Position numbers and translations under genes: made by a program. The notes below the pieces were generated by a model. The model was not told the DNA's origin. It ran no database searches and saw nothing but the letters and a program-made list of their open reading frames with translations. DNA of 64,000 nt from Gordonia sp. SID5947 (GTDB taxonomy: Bacteria > Actinomycetota > Actinomycetes > Mycobacteriales > Mycobacteriaceae), in assembly GCF_009862785.1 (NCBI RefSeq), contig NZ_WWHU01000001.1, positions 4,402,001 to 4,466,000 on the forward strand, written 5' to 3'. Shown in pieces: positions 25,339 through 33,758 of the stretch (the first letter of the stretch is position 1; each line of letters begins with the position of its first letter).

Positions 25339-25608
25339 ATGGCAGACACCATGCCCTTGACCTTGCTCACCAGAGCGGACTGTTCTGCGTGCGCCACCGC
25401 GCGTGCCGACCTGGCCAGGATCTGTGCGGAGATCGGCATCGACTACGCCGAGGTGGATGTCGATCGGGCCGCCGACGACGGGGATCCCACCGTGCGAGCC
25501 GAGTTCGGTGACCGCTTGCCGGTCCTGCTCCTCGACGGAGAGGAACACAGCTACTGGGAGATCGACGAGCCACGCCTGCGTGCCGATCTCGGGCAGCGTG
25601 ACGGCTGA
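25339..25608 (+). CDS. Glutaredoxin-like thiol-disulfide protein (Rv0508-like)
   Basis: The 89-residue protein has a thioredoxin fold of the small glutaredoxin-like type (DUF836): LTLLTRADCSACATARADLA carries a CSAC redox motif at about residues 15-18, and RLPVLLLDGEEHSYWEI holds the cis-proline strand. It could reduce disulfides or mixed mycothiol disulfides in the cytosol. GGAGG lies before ATG 25339. It precedes rex and the hem genes, a placement seen in mycobacteria for Rv0508. Confidence 0.82.
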   Translation: MADTMPLTLLTRADCSACATARADLARICAEIGIDYAEVDVDRAADDGDPTVRAEFGDRLPVLLLDGEEHSYWEIDEPRLRADLGQRDG

Positions 25609-25734
25609 GACCAGTGGGGTGGGCGGGACCCGGTGGGCGCGGGTGGAACCGGTTGTCGTGCGGTATACGCTGAGGTCCGGTACGGGGATCTGGATGGGGG
25701 ATGGCGGGTGGTTTCCGCCGACGGCCGGAGGAGG

Positions 25735-25826
25735 ATGACCAGACCGTGAGCGGCAGCGCGACAGGCTCTGGGGCCCCCGCATCCGACAAGTCGGGATCCC
25801 CTCCGAAGACTCCTCCTCCGCGGTGA
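25735..25826 (+). promoter_or_regulatory. rex leader: two overlapping mini-ORFs and a ribosome-site/anti-ribosome-site pair
   Basis: A short frame MTRP (25735-25749) ends in a TGA overlapping a GTG that opens a 26-codon frame (25746-25826). That frame's TGA overlaps the rex GTG at 25823. CGGAGGAGG just before (25726-25734) can pair with CCTCCTCCG (25812-25820) next to the rex start. Coupled or structure-controlled translation is inferred. Confidence 0.35.
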
Positions 25827-26581
25827 GCGCGGACATCCCCGGACCGGCGGTGACCCGGCTTGCGACCTATCTGCATGTGTTGCGGTCCTTCAGCGAGCAG
25901 GGTGTGCTGGTGGCCTCGAGCCTGCAACTCGCCACCGCCGCCGGCGTCAACTCGGCGATCCTCCGCAAAGACCTGTCCCATGTGGGCGCCAACGGCGTCC
26001 GCGGGGTCGGCTACGACGTGGGGCGCCTCACGGCGCGGATCTCGCTCGCCCTCCACACCGACAGCGCGCACGCGGTAGCGCTCGCCGGGGCGGGACGTCT
26101 GGGACGTGCACTGCTCGAGCACGCCGGGTCCGGCCGGGGCTTCCGCGTCGCCGCGATGTTCGACGCGGACCCCGACCTCATCGGCAGCAGTATCGAGCCC
26201 GGTGGCCCGGTGATCGCTCCGCTGTCGGCCATCGGAGATGTCTGTGCAGATCAGGGCGTCGGCACCATCGAGATCGGGGTGATCGCCACCGACGACGCGA
26301 CCGCCCAGTCCGCCTGTGACGCGTTCACCGGGGCCGGCGTCCGTCAGCTCCTCAACGTCACTCAGATGACACTGAGGACAGACTCCGATGTCGTCGTCCG
26401 GCAGGTTGATCTAGCCTTGGAGCTACAGGTATTGGCGTTCAACGCGACGCGACCGCGTGCCGGATCGGCCTCGACCGGCCGGACCGCGGGTGTGCGTGCG
26501 TCGAACAGGGAACCCGCGATGGGTGCGGACCGCATGGATCGAATGGGGTCGCCCACGGGTGAGGAAACGGTGACGGCGTGA
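25823..26581 (+). CDS. rex: Redox-sensing transcriptional repressor Rex
   Basis: The 252-residue protein has the Rex winged helix ([18 protein letters not shown], then [20 protein letters not shown]) and a Rossmann NAD(H) domain with [18 protein letters not shown] (about residue 89) and [16 protein letters not shown]. Rex binds DNA when NADH is low and releases it when NADH rises, typically controlling respiratory and heme genes. Its TGA overlaps the hemA GTG, matching the rex-hemA order of streptomycetes. The C-terminal 40 residues are an extra low-complexity tail. GTG 25823 lacks its own ribosome site; the leader probably feeds it. Confidence 0.92.
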   Translation: MSADIPGPAVTRLATYLHVLRSFSEQGVLVASSLQLATAAGVNSAILRKDLSHVGANGVRGVGYDVGRLTARISLALHTDSAHAVALAGAGRLGRALLEHAGSGRGFRVAAMFDADPDLIGSSIEPGGPVIAPLSAIGDVCADQGVGTIEIGVIATDDATAQSACDAFTGAGVRQLLNVTQMTLRTDSDVVVRQVDLALELQVLAFNATRPRAGSASTGRTAGVRASNREPAMGADRMDRMGSPTGEETVTA

Positions 26582-27939
26582 GTGTTTTGTTGTTCGGGGT
26601 CTCGCACCGCAGTGCACCCGTAGAGGTGCTCGAGCGATTGGCGGTCTCCGACCACGATCGGCCCAAGCTCGTCGACGAACTGCTGTCGTCGCGGGCGATC
26701 TCCGAGGCGATGCTCGTCTCCACGTGCAACCGCGTGGAGATCTATGCGGTCGTCGATGCGTTCCACCCCGCACTCGAGGCGGTCGGCGCTGTCCTCGGTG
26801 ACCACTCGGGGATGACCGTCACCGAGATGACCCGCCACGCCTACGTCCGCTACTCGGAGGCGGCCGTCGAACACCTCTTCACCGTCGCGGCCGGACTCGA
26901 CTCGCTCGTCGTCGGCGAGCAACAGATCCTCGGACAGATCCGCAACGCCTACCTCGACGCCGATGCCAATCAGTCCACCGGCCGGGTCATGCACGAGCTC
27001 GCGCAGCAGGCGCTGCGCGTGGGCAAACGTGTCCACACCGAAACGGGGATCGATCGCGCGGGCGCCTCTGTGGTGTCGGTGGCCCTTCATCGCGCCCAGG
27101 CCGTCCTGTCGAGCTCCGAGCGCGCCGATACCACCGCCGGCCTGCGTTCGGCCGTCGTCGTCGGTGCGGGGGCGATGGGCGGCCTCGCGACCGCGCAGCT
27201 GGCCCGAGAGGGCGTGCGCGATCTCGTGGTGGTCAACCGCACCGTGGCCAACGCCGAACATCTCGCCGGCAACATCGCCGCCAATCACGGCATCACGGTC
27301 CGCGGTGCGGGCCTCGACGAACTGCCGGCCGCGATGGCCGTTGCCGATGTGGTGGTGACCTGCACCGGATCGGTCGGCACAGTGGTGAGCGTCGGAGAGG
27401 TGCACTCGGCACTCGCCGCGCGGACCGACGCCCGCCCGCTCGTCATCTGCGACCTCGGACTGCCCCGCAACGTCGACCCGGCGGCCGGGCGGCTCCCCGG
27501 GGTCCACGTGGTCGACATCGAGGGCCTGCGCGGTGACTCCGAGACCCAGGCTGCCGAGAACGACGCCAGCGCTGCTCGCTCGATCGTGGCCGCCGAGCTG
27601 GCCGACTACCTCACCCATCAACGTCAGGCCGAGGTGACCCCGACGGTCGCCGCGCTGCGCCAGCGCGCCGCCGACGTCGTGGAGGCGGAGATCCTGCGCC
27701 TCGAGACCCGCCTCCCGGGTCTCGACGACCCGCAGCGTGACGAGGTCGCGAAAACCGTGCGACGCGTCGTGGACAAGTTGCTGCACGCCCCGACGGTCCG
27801 GGTGAAGCAACTGGCCTCGACGCCGAACGGCGACCACTACGCCGAGGCGCTGCGTGAACTTTTCGAGCTCAGGCCGGGTGCCGCCGAATCGGTTTCGGCT
27901 CCGGAGATGGGCGACGCCGGCCGGACCGAGCAGAAGTGA
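26578..27939 (+). CDS. hemA: Glutamyl-tRNA reductase
   Basis: The 453-residue enzyme reduces glutamyl-tRNA(Glu) to glutamate-1-semialdehyde with NADPH, the first committed step of C5-type heme synthesis. It shows [16 protein letters not shown], the catalytic cysteine in [13 protein letters not shown] (Cys50), [13 protein letters not shown], the NADPH motif [16 protein letters not shown], and [10 protein letters not shown]. The C-terminal helical dimerisation domain is intact. The start overlaps the rex stop and the stop overlaps the hemC start, giving a tightly coupled rex-hemA-hemC run. Confidence 0.96.
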   Translation: MSVLLFGVSHRSAPVEVLERLAVSDHDRPKLVDELLSSRAISEAMLVSTCNRVEIYAVVDAFHPALEAVGAVLGDHSGMTVTEMTRHAYVRYSEAAVEHLFTVAAGLDSLVVGEQQILGQIRNAYLDADANQSTGRVMHELAQQALRVGKRVHTETGIDRAGASVVSVALHRAQAVLSSSERADTTAGLRSAVVVGAGAMGGLATAQLAREGVRDLVVVNRTVANAEHLAGNIAANHGITVRGAGLDELPAAMAVADVVVTCTGSVGTVVSVGEVHSALAARTDARPLVICDLGLPRNVDPAAGRLPGVHVVDIEGLRGDSETQAAENDASAARSIVAAELADYLTHQRQAEVTPTVAALRQRAADVVEAEILRLETRLPGLDDPQRDEVAKTVRRVVDKLLHAPTVRVKQLASTPNGDHYAEALRELFELRPGAAESVSAPEMGDAGRTEQK

Positions 27940-28922
27940 CCGCCGAACAGACCCGCAGCGCAGACGATCGGCCCGCTCCCTCGGAGGGAGTGATCCGTAT
28001 CGGTACACGCGGTTCGTTGCTGGCCACCACCCAGGCGCAGACGGTCGCCGACGCCCTGATCGCCGCCGGGCATCCGACCGAACTCGTGATCATCCGCACC
28101 GCCGGAGACGCGTCGCAGGCCCCGGTCGCCGAGATCGGCGTCGGGGTGTTCACCACGGCGATCCGCGTGGCGCTGCACAACGACGAGATCGACGTCGCGA
28201 TCCACTCGTACAAAGATCTGCCGACAGCACCCGAAGCCGGACTCACCATCGCTGCCGTGCCACCCCGCGAGGATCCCAGAGATGCACTGGTCAGCAGGGA
28301 TGGAATGGTCCTCGGGGAGCTGCCGCCGGGGTCCACTGTCGGCACCTCGGCACCGCGACGGGCGGCACAGCTTAGAGCATTGGGTCTCGGTTTGGAAATC
28401 CGCCCCCTACGAGGCAACCTTGACTCTCGGTTGGGCAAAGTCGCCAGCGGTGAACTCGACGCAGTCGTGGTCGCCAGGGCCGGTCTGGTACGCATCGGCA
28501 GGGTCGATGCAGTCACCGAGTCGTTGGACCCGGTGGTGTTGCTACCGGCACCGGCACAGGGGGCCTTGGCCGTGGAGTGCCGCTCCGACGATGCCGAACT
28601 GGTGAGAATACTCGCCGAGTTGGACGACGCGTCCACACGTACGGCGATCGACGCCGAGCGATCGGTGCTCGCGGCTCTCGAAGCCGGGTGCACCGCCCCG
28701 GTCGGAGCGATTGCCGAGGTGGTCGAGTCGATCGACGACGACGGGCGCATCTTCGCCGAACTGTCGCTTCGCGCGGCAGTGGCGGCCGAGGACGGATCGG
28801 ACGTGATCCGGGCCTCGGTGGTGGGGCCGATCGATCGTGCGGAACAACTCGGCAAGGATCTCGCCGCCGAACTGCTGGAGCTGGGAGCGGGCGTGCTCGT
28901 CAGCCGCGGTTCGCAAGCCTAG
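27936..28922 (+). CDS. hemC: Porphobilinogen deaminase (hydroxymethylbilane synthase)
   Basis: The 328-residue enzyme joins four porphobilinogens into hydroxymethylbilane. Visible features are [20 protein letters not shown], the basic substrate cleft with [14 protein letters not shown] and [15 protein letters not shown], and the dipyrromethane cofactor cysteine in [10 protein letters not shown] (Cys252). It starts at a GTG overlapping the hemA stop. The N-terminal 17 residues are a variable acidic extension. Confidence 0.96.
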   Translation: MTAEQTRSADDRPAPSEGVIRIGTRGSLLATTQAQTVADALIAAGHPTELVIIRTAGDASQAPVAEIGVGVFTTAIRVALHNDEIDVAIHSYKDLPTAPEAGLTIAAVPPREDPRDALVSRDGMVLGELPPGSTVGTSAPRRAAQLRALGLGLEIRPLRGNLDSRLGKVASGELDAVVVARAGLVRIGRVDAVTESLDPVVLLPAPAQGALAVECRSDDAELVRILAELDDASTRTAIDAERSVLAALEAGCTAPVGAIAEVVESIDDDGRIFAELSLRAAVAAEDGSDVIRASVVGPIDRAEQLGKDLAAELLELGAGVLVSRGSQA

Positions 28923-29034
28923 CGGCGCCCTCGGCGCCCATGGTGAGCGGGTCGCGACAAACGAGCCCCTCACCCCCGCGACTCCGGTAGCAGAGAGAAC
29001 TGCAGCTCCGACAGGGGCAGGAGAGTGCGAACTC

Positions 29035-30744
29035 ATGAGCCGTACGAAAAAGGTCAATCCGGGACGGATCCTGTTCGTCGGGTCGGGACCAGGTGACCCC
29101 GACCTGCTGACCGTGCGCGCCCGAAACGTCATCGAGAAGGCCACCACGGCCTACATCGACCCCGACGTCCCCGCCGGTGTCGTCGACATGATCGGTGCCG
29201 CCACGCGCGTCGAGACCGAGTCGTCGGCGCGGTCGGGCAAGAACACGGGCAAGGACACCGCGAAGGACGCCACGCCGAAGGATGCGGGCAAGGACGACGC
29301 GGGCAAATCCGCTCCGGCCGACGCCGAGTCCGCGAAGGCCGCCGACGTCGTCGAGGGTGACTCCGACGAGACATCGGTGGTGCATCCGGCCCTCGGCGAT
29401 CCAGCCGAGGTCGCCAAGACGCTGGTGGCCGCTGCCAGGGCGGGCGACGACGTGGTGCGCGTGGTCTCGGGTGATCCTCTGACCACCGACTCGGTCCTCG
29501 CCGAGGTGAACGCCGTCTCGCGGTCGTCGGTGCAGTTCGAGGTTCTGCCCGGACTCCCCGCCGCATCGGTGGTACCGAGCTACGCGGGCATGCCGCTCGG
29601 ATCGAGTCACACCGAGGCCGACGTCCGGTCCGAGGGTGTCGACTGGGCCGCGCTGGCCGCCGCGCCCGGGCCGCTGGTGCTGCACGCCACCGCCGGACAT
29701 CTCGCCGAGACCGCCAGCGCGCTGACCGAACACGGCATGGCCGCGCAGACCCCAGTCGCGATCACCGTCAACGGCACCACCTGCGCCCAGCGGACCATCG
29801 AGTCGACCCTGGCCTCGCTCAACGAGCAGGGCAATGCGCTGGTCGGGCCGCTGATCCTGACCATCGGCAAGGTCGTCGGACACCGCGGAAAGCTCTCCTG
29901 GTGGGAATCGCGGGCGCTGTACGGCTGGACCGTGCTGGTGCCGCGTACCAAGGACCAGGCCGGCGACATGAGCGAGCGGCTGCAATCGCACGGTGCCATC
30001 CCCAAGGAGGTGCCGACGATCGCGGTCGAGCCGCCGCGGAGCCCGGCCCAGATGGAACGGGCCGTCAAGGGTCTGGTCGACGGCCGCTACCAGTGGGTGG
30101 TCTTCACCTCGACCAACGCGGTGCGTGCCGTGTGGGAGAAGTTCGCCGAGTTCGGTCTCGACGCCCGGGCCTTCTCGGGTGTCAAGATCGCCTGCGTCGG
30201 CGAGGCCACCGCGGAGAAGGTGCGCACCTTCGGCATCCAGCCCGAGCTCATCCCTTCCGGGGAGCAGAGTTCGCTGGGACTGCTCGACGACTTCCCGCCG
30301 TACGACGACGTCTTCGACCCGGTCAACCGCATCCTGTTGCCCCGTGCCGACATCGCCACCGAGACCCTCTCCGAGGGGCTGCGTGAGCGCGGGTGGGAGA
30401 TCGACGACGTCACCGCCTACCGCACCGTCCGGGCGGCACCGCCGCCCGCCGAGACGCGCGAGATGATCAAGACCGGTGGCTTCGACGCCGTGTGCTTCAC
30501 CTCCAGCTCCACGGTGCGCAACCTCGTCGGTATCGCAGGAAAGCCGCACGCGCGCACCATTGTCGCGTGCATCGGCCCCAAGACTGCGGAGACCGCAACG
30601 GAATTCGGATTGCGCGTGGACGTGCAGCCGGAGAGCGCCGCGGTGACCGATCTGGTGGACGCGCTGGCCGAGCACGCCGCCCGGCTGCGCGCCGAGGGTG
30701 CACTGCCGCCTCCGCGGAAGAAGTCGCGGCGGTCGCGCTCGTAG
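29035..30744 (+). CDS. hemD: Fused uroporphyrinogen-III C-methyltransferase-like / uroporphyrinogen-III synthase (HemD)
   Basis: The 569-residue protein has an N-terminal SUMT-like domain (RILFVGSGPGDPDLLTVRA at about residues 11-29, PSYAGMPLGSSHTEADVR, GPLILTIGKVV) and a C-terminal HemD domain (from about residue 300: GWTVLVPRTKDQAGDMSERL, VVFTSTNAVRAVWEKF, ACVGEATAEKVRTFGI). HemD cyclises hydroxymethylbilane; the methyltransferase half resembles CobA and could start the siroheme/cobalamin branch. A Lys/Ala/Asp-rich insert (about residues 62-112) interrupts the SUMT half, so its activity is uncertain; mycobacterial HemD has a similar insert. ATG 29035 is preferred to earlier codons overlapping hemC. 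Confidence 0.92.
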   Translation: MSRTKKVNPGRILFVGSGPGDPDLLTVRARNVIEKATTAYIDPDVPAGVVDMIGAATRVETESSARSGKNTGKDTAKDATPKDAGKDDAGKSAPADAESAKAADVVEGDSDETSVVHPALGDPAEVAKTLVAAARAGDDVVRVVSGDPLTTDSVLAEVNAVSRSSVQFEVLPGLPAASVVPSYAGMPLGSSHTEADVRSEGVDWAALAAAPGPLVLHATAGHLAETASALTEHGMAAQTPVAITVNGTTCAQRTIESTLASLNEQGNALVGPLILTIGKVVGHRGKLSWWESRALYGWTVLVPRTKDQAGDMSERLQSHGAIPKEVPTIAVEPPRSPAQMERAVKGLVDGRYQWVVFTSTNAVRAVWEKFAEFGLDARAFSGVKIACVGEATAEKVRTFGIQPELIPSGEQSSLGLLDDFPPYDDVFDPVNRILLPRADIATETLSEGLRERGWEIDDVTAYRTVRAAPPPAETREMIKTGGFDAVCFTSSSTVRNLVGIAGKPHARTIVACIGPKTAETATEFGLRVDVQPESAAVTDLVDALAEHAARLRAEGALPPPRKKSRRSRS

Positions 30745-30754
30745 CCCCACCCGT

Positions 30755-30836
30755 TCCCTGGGGAGCGAAGTCTCCACCTGCTCCCTCGGGAGCGAAGTCT
30801 CCACCTGCTCCCTGAGGAGCGAAGCGTCTCGAAGGG
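30755..30836. repeat. Three 27-bp repeats between hemD and hemB
   Basis: Units begin TCCCTGGGGAGCGAAGTCTC at 30755, a near-identical copy at 30782, and a divergent TCCCTGAGGAGCGAAGCGTC at 30809 ending TCGAAGGG. The third unit matches the element at 58727-58761. It occupies most of the hemD-hemB gap. Confidence 0.85.
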
Positions 30837-30861
30837 CACGTCAGCGAAGGAGAGTGCGTCC

Positions 30862-31839
30862 ATGGCTCCGGTGATCCGTCCACGCCGACTGCGATCCACC
30901 CGCGCGATGCGGCGTCTCGTGGCCGAGACGGTCGTGGCGCCCCAGGATCTCGTGCTCCCGATGTTCGTCGCCGACGGCATCGACGAGCCGCGGGAGATCT
31001 CGTCGATGCCGGGCGTCGTCCAGCACACGCCGGATTCGCTGCGCCGGGCAGCCGAGCAGGCGGTTCGTGCCGGTGTCGGCGGCCTGATGCTGTTCGGGGT
31101 CCCGGCCCCTGCGGACAAGGATGCCGTCGGCTCGGGTGCCGACCACCCCGACGGCGTGCTCAACCGGGCACTGCGGGCGTTGTCGGCCGACCTCGGCGAC
31201 GACACCGTGCTCATGGCCGACACCTGCCTCGACGAGTTCACCGATCACGGACACTGCGGTGTGCTCGACGATCAGGGGCGGGTCGACAACGACGCCACCC
31301 TCGACCGGTATGTGTCCATGGCGTCGGCACAGGCCCACGCGGGAGCGCATCTGCTCGGCCCGAGCGGCATGATGGACGGTCAGGTCGCCGCAATCCGCGC
31401 AGGCCTCGACGCCGAGGGGCTCACGGACACGGGCATCTTGGCCTACGCAGCCAAGTACGCATCGGCGTTCTACGGGCCGTTCCGTGAGGCCGTCGGGTCG
31501 TCGCTGGAGGGCGATCGCCGGACCTACCAGCAGGACGCGTCGAACCGGATCGAGGCGTTGCGAGAGATCCGCCTCGACCTCGACGAGGGGGCCGACCTGG
31601 TGATGGTCAAGCCCGCGATGAGCTACCTCGACATCGTCCGGGATGCCGCCGAGATCGCCGACGTACCGGTGGCCGCCTATCAGATCAGCGGCGAGTACGC
31701 GATGATCACGGCCGCCGCCGAACGCGGCTGGATCGATCGCGACGGGGCGATTCTCGAATCACTCACATCCATCAAGCGGGCCGGCGCCTCGATCATCCTC
31801 ACCTATTGGGCAACCGAGGTGGCCAACCGTCTGAGGTAG
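30862..31839 (+). CDS. hemB: Delta-aminolevulinic acid dehydratase (porphobilinogen synthase)
   Basis: The 325-residue enzyme condenses two 5-aminolevulinates to porphobilinogen. The Schiff-base lysine is in [11 protein letters not shown] (Lys250) and the second active-site lysine in [15 protein letters not shown] (Lys198). The metal loop reads [15 protein letters not shown]: one of the three zinc cysteines of typical enzymes is replaced by Asp, as I recall for mycobacterial HemB, suggesting altered metal use. AAGGAG precedes ATG 30862. Confidence 0.95.
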   Translation: MAPVIRPRRLRSTRAMRRLVAETVVAPQDLVLPMFVADGIDEPREISSMPGVVQHTPDSLRRAAEQAVRAGVGGLMLFGVPAPADKDAVGSGADHPDGVLNRALRALSADLGDDTVLMADTCLDEFTDHGHCGVLDDQGRVDNDATLDRYVSMASAQAHAGAHLLGPSGMMDGQVAAIRAGLDAEGLTDTGILAYAAKYASAFYGPFREAVGSSLEGDRRTYQQDASNRIEALREIRLDLDEGADLVMVKPAMSYLDIVRDAAEIADVPVAAYQISGEYAMITAAAERGWIDRDGAILESLTSIKRAGASIILTYWATEVANRLR

Positions 31840-31887
31840 GCGCAGGTGCGCCCGGCTCGGCCCGTGCGGTCGGATTCCACCATTCAT

Positions 31888-31893
31888 TACGCT
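31888..31893 (+). promoter_or_regulatory. Candidate -10 element for the membrane-protein trio
   Basis: TACGCT is followed by 6 nt and ATG 31900, a leaderless-type arrangement opening a three-gene run that ends at 33756. The GGAG in between is too close to the ATG to be a normal ribosome site. Confidence 0.38.
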
Positions 31894-31899
31894 GGAGCC

Positions 31900-32685
31900 A
31901 TGACCGCACCGACCCAGCCGGCGCCGCTCGATCGGGGTACCCGTCCCGATCGCCCGGACGCCATGTCCATCGCCACCGAGTTGTGGGCGGTGGTGATCAT
32001 CGGTCAGATCGTCGCCTTCGTGGGCCAGTACCCGGCGCTGCGTGATGCGTGGAACCGGCAGGTACGGACCTTGCCCGCGGATACGCCGCGTGAGCAGGTC
32101 GACCTGCTCACATCGAGCGGAACCCTCATCGCCGTGCTCGCGGTCTTCGGACTGGCACTCACCGCCGTCTCCGCGACCCTGGTGTTGTTCACCCGTAACG
32201 GTTACAACTGGGCGCGTCTGATCGTGGCCGCGATGGGCGTGTTCATCACGGTCAATCTGGTCTTCAGCGTGTTCGGCGATGTCGAGCCACGATGGGTGAT
32301 GGTCCCGATGATCATCAGCGGCGTCGCGGCCGTGGGTGCGTCCGTGCTGCTGCTCCGTCGCGAATCCGAGCAGTACTGCCGGGACATGGCCGATCATCGC
32401 AAGCGGCCGCCGCAGATTCCCGAGTACCCGCAGTTTGCTCAGCACCCGCAATATCCCCAGCACCCCCAGTATCCCCAGCACCCGCAGTATCCCCAGTACT
32501 CCCATCACCCCCAGTACCCGCCGGGGCCTCCCACGGATGGGTCAACGCGGGCGCCGGGTGCCGCTGACGATCGCAGCGCGGCCCCGCAGTCGTGGCCGTA
32601 TGGTGGCGGGCAGCAATCTCCTCCGGATGGCCAGCCCACGCGTCCGCAGTCGAACGAAGGAAACGAATCCCGTGGTGAGTCCTGA
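31900..32685 (+). CDS. Membrane protein with Pro/Tyr/His/Gln-rich tail
   Basis: The 261-residue protein has four predicted membrane segments (about residues 25-42, 78-98, 107-128 and 132-150) followed by a long hydrophilic tail. The tail contains hexapeptide repeats QHPQYP from about residue 183, then a Pro/Gly/Ser-rich end. No enzymatic motif is seen and I do not recognise a named family. Its place after hemB matches small membrane proteins at Rv0513/Rv0514. The next gene starts inside its 3' end. Confidence 0.7.
   Translation: MTAPTQPAPLDRGTRPDRPDAMSIATELWAVVIIGQIVAFVGQYPALRDAWNRQVRTLPADTPREQVDLLTSSGTLIAVLAVFGLALTAVSATLVLFTRNGYNWARLIVAAMGVFITVNLVFSVFGDVEPRWVMVPMIISGVAAVGASVLLLRRESEQYCRDMADHRKRPPQIPEYPQFAQHPQYPQHPQYPQHPQYPQYSHHPQYPPGPPTDGSTRAPGAADDRSAAPQSWPYGGGQQSPPDGQPTRPQSNEGNESRGES
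32433..32519. repeat. 18-bp tandem repeats encoding QHPQYP
   Basis: About four and a half 18-bp units, CAGCACCCGCAATATCCC and variants, are in tandem within the preceding gene. Third-position differences between units show that it is an old, coding-maintained repeat. Confidence 0.85.
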
Positions 32686-33088
32686 TCCCGCCCAGCGACC
32701 GAAACTCGTCGTCTGGGCTTACCGATGCTGGACCATCTCGGGCGGCCTTCTCGCGGCGCTCGGGGTCCTGTTCATCGTGCTGGGCATCGTCTCGTCGGGT
32801 CCCACACTGCTGCCCATCGGCGTCGGCGTCATCGTGGTGATCATCGGTGTCTGCTACATCCTCATCGGCAGCAAGGCCTTCGTCGGTGACGCGCGATGGC
32901 GGTCGTCGCTCTCGGCCCTCACGCTGGTGGTGGTCATCATGCTGCTGATCGTCAGTTTCGGTCTCCCCATCCTCGCGTTCGCGCTGGTGGCGGCCCTGGT
33001 CGGGCTGTTCGGTTCCTTGCTGGCATACCGGCCGGAAGCCGAGAGCTGGTACGCCGCCGCCACCCCGCCGACGCCAGGCCTGAAGTGA
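32672..33088 (+). CDS. Small hydrophobic membrane protein, unknown function
   Basis: The 138-residue protein is mainly hydrophobic, with about four membrane segments (residues 19-40, 47-64, 78-98 and 100-115) and a short polar C-terminus. Two adjacent GTG codons (32672 and 32675) can start it; AAGGAA at 32657-32662 favours 32672. It overlaps the preceding stop by 14 bases, and the next gene overlaps its own stop, so the three are one operon. Family unknown to me. Confidence 0.68.
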   Translation: MVSPDPAQRPKLVVWAYRCWTISGGLLAALGVLFIVLGIVSSGPTLLPIGVGVIVVIIGVCYILIGSKAFVGDARWRSSLSALTLVVVIMLLIVSFGLPILAFALVAALVGLFGSLLAYRPEAESWYAAATPPTPGLK

Positions 33089-33756
33089 GCCGCCCCGACG
33101 TGACCGAACCGGACGAGCGCCCCGACGACGAGGCGAACGACATGCCCGAGGACGCAGAGGCCGCCGCTGACGAGCCCCGTCCCGACGACACCGAAACCTC
33201 CGACGGCACCGAAACCGACGACGACACCGAAACCGACGACGGCCCACTCCCGGAGCCGATCGACGAAGGGGAGCTCCTCTTCTCCGAGCCGGGTGGCAGC
33301 TGGTGGGTGGTGGCGATCGGGCCGGTCCTGATCGGCGCCGTGCTCGCGTTGGAGATCGCCGGACCCGGGCAGGTCCACTGGCCGGTGATGATGATCTTCG
33401 CGGTGATCCTCGTCGGGTTCTCGGTCGTCCAGGTCCATGCGGCCCGTACCCACGTCAGCGTCCGGCTCACCGAGGCGACCCTGCAGCAGGGCACCCGAAC
33501 GCTCCCGCTGACCGATATCGCCAAGATCTACCCCGAGAACAACGGTCCCGAGCACCAGACCTGGGAGAGTGCTCGTGCGCTGGGTGAACTGCCCGCCGTG
33601 CCCCGCCGCCGCAAAGGTGTGGGTGTGAAGCTCGTCGACGGCGGGATCGCTCAGGCGTGGGCGCGCGACGTCGGACGGTTTCGCGACGAACTGACCGTCG
33701 CGCACCAGGCCGCGCAGATGGGGCTGCCGCCGCGCGGCAGACGCGACGACAGCTGA
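33085..33756 (+). CDS. DUF3093-like membrane protein with acidic N-terminus
   Basis: The 223-residue protein opens with about 65 residues rich in Asp, Glu and Thr (with TETDDDTETDD repeats), followed by two membrane segments (WWVVAIGPVLIGAVLALEI and VMMIFAVILVGFSVVQV) and a cytosolic domain with VRLTEATLQQGTRTLPLTDI. The layout resembles DUF3093 proteins, whose function is unknown. GTG 33085 overlaps the preceding stop (GTGA). It converges on the acyl-CoA oxidase gene with 2 nt between the stops. Confidence 0.68.
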   Translation: MSRPDVTEPDERPDDEANDMPEDAEAAADEPRPDDTETSDGTETDDDTETDDGPLPEPIDEGELLFSEPGGSWWVVAIGPVLIGAVLALEIAGPGQVHWPVMMIFAVILVGFSVVQVHAARTHVSVRLTEATLQQGTRTLPLTDIAKIYPENNGPEHQTWESARALGELPAVPRRRKGVGVKLVDGGIAQAWARDVGRFRDELTVAHQAAQMGLPPRGRRDDS

Positions 33757-33758
33757 GT

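Noticed and set aside
25609..25822. A Rex operator upstream of rex
   Set aside because: I looked for TTGTGAA-type inverted arms and saw none in this gap.
28900..30804. A 634-codon minus-strand frame opposite hemD
   Set aside because: hemD is unmistakable on the plus strand and the antisense product has no domain.
32433..32519. Possible CRISPR array
   Set aside because: The repeats are contiguous 18-bp coding units without spacers.
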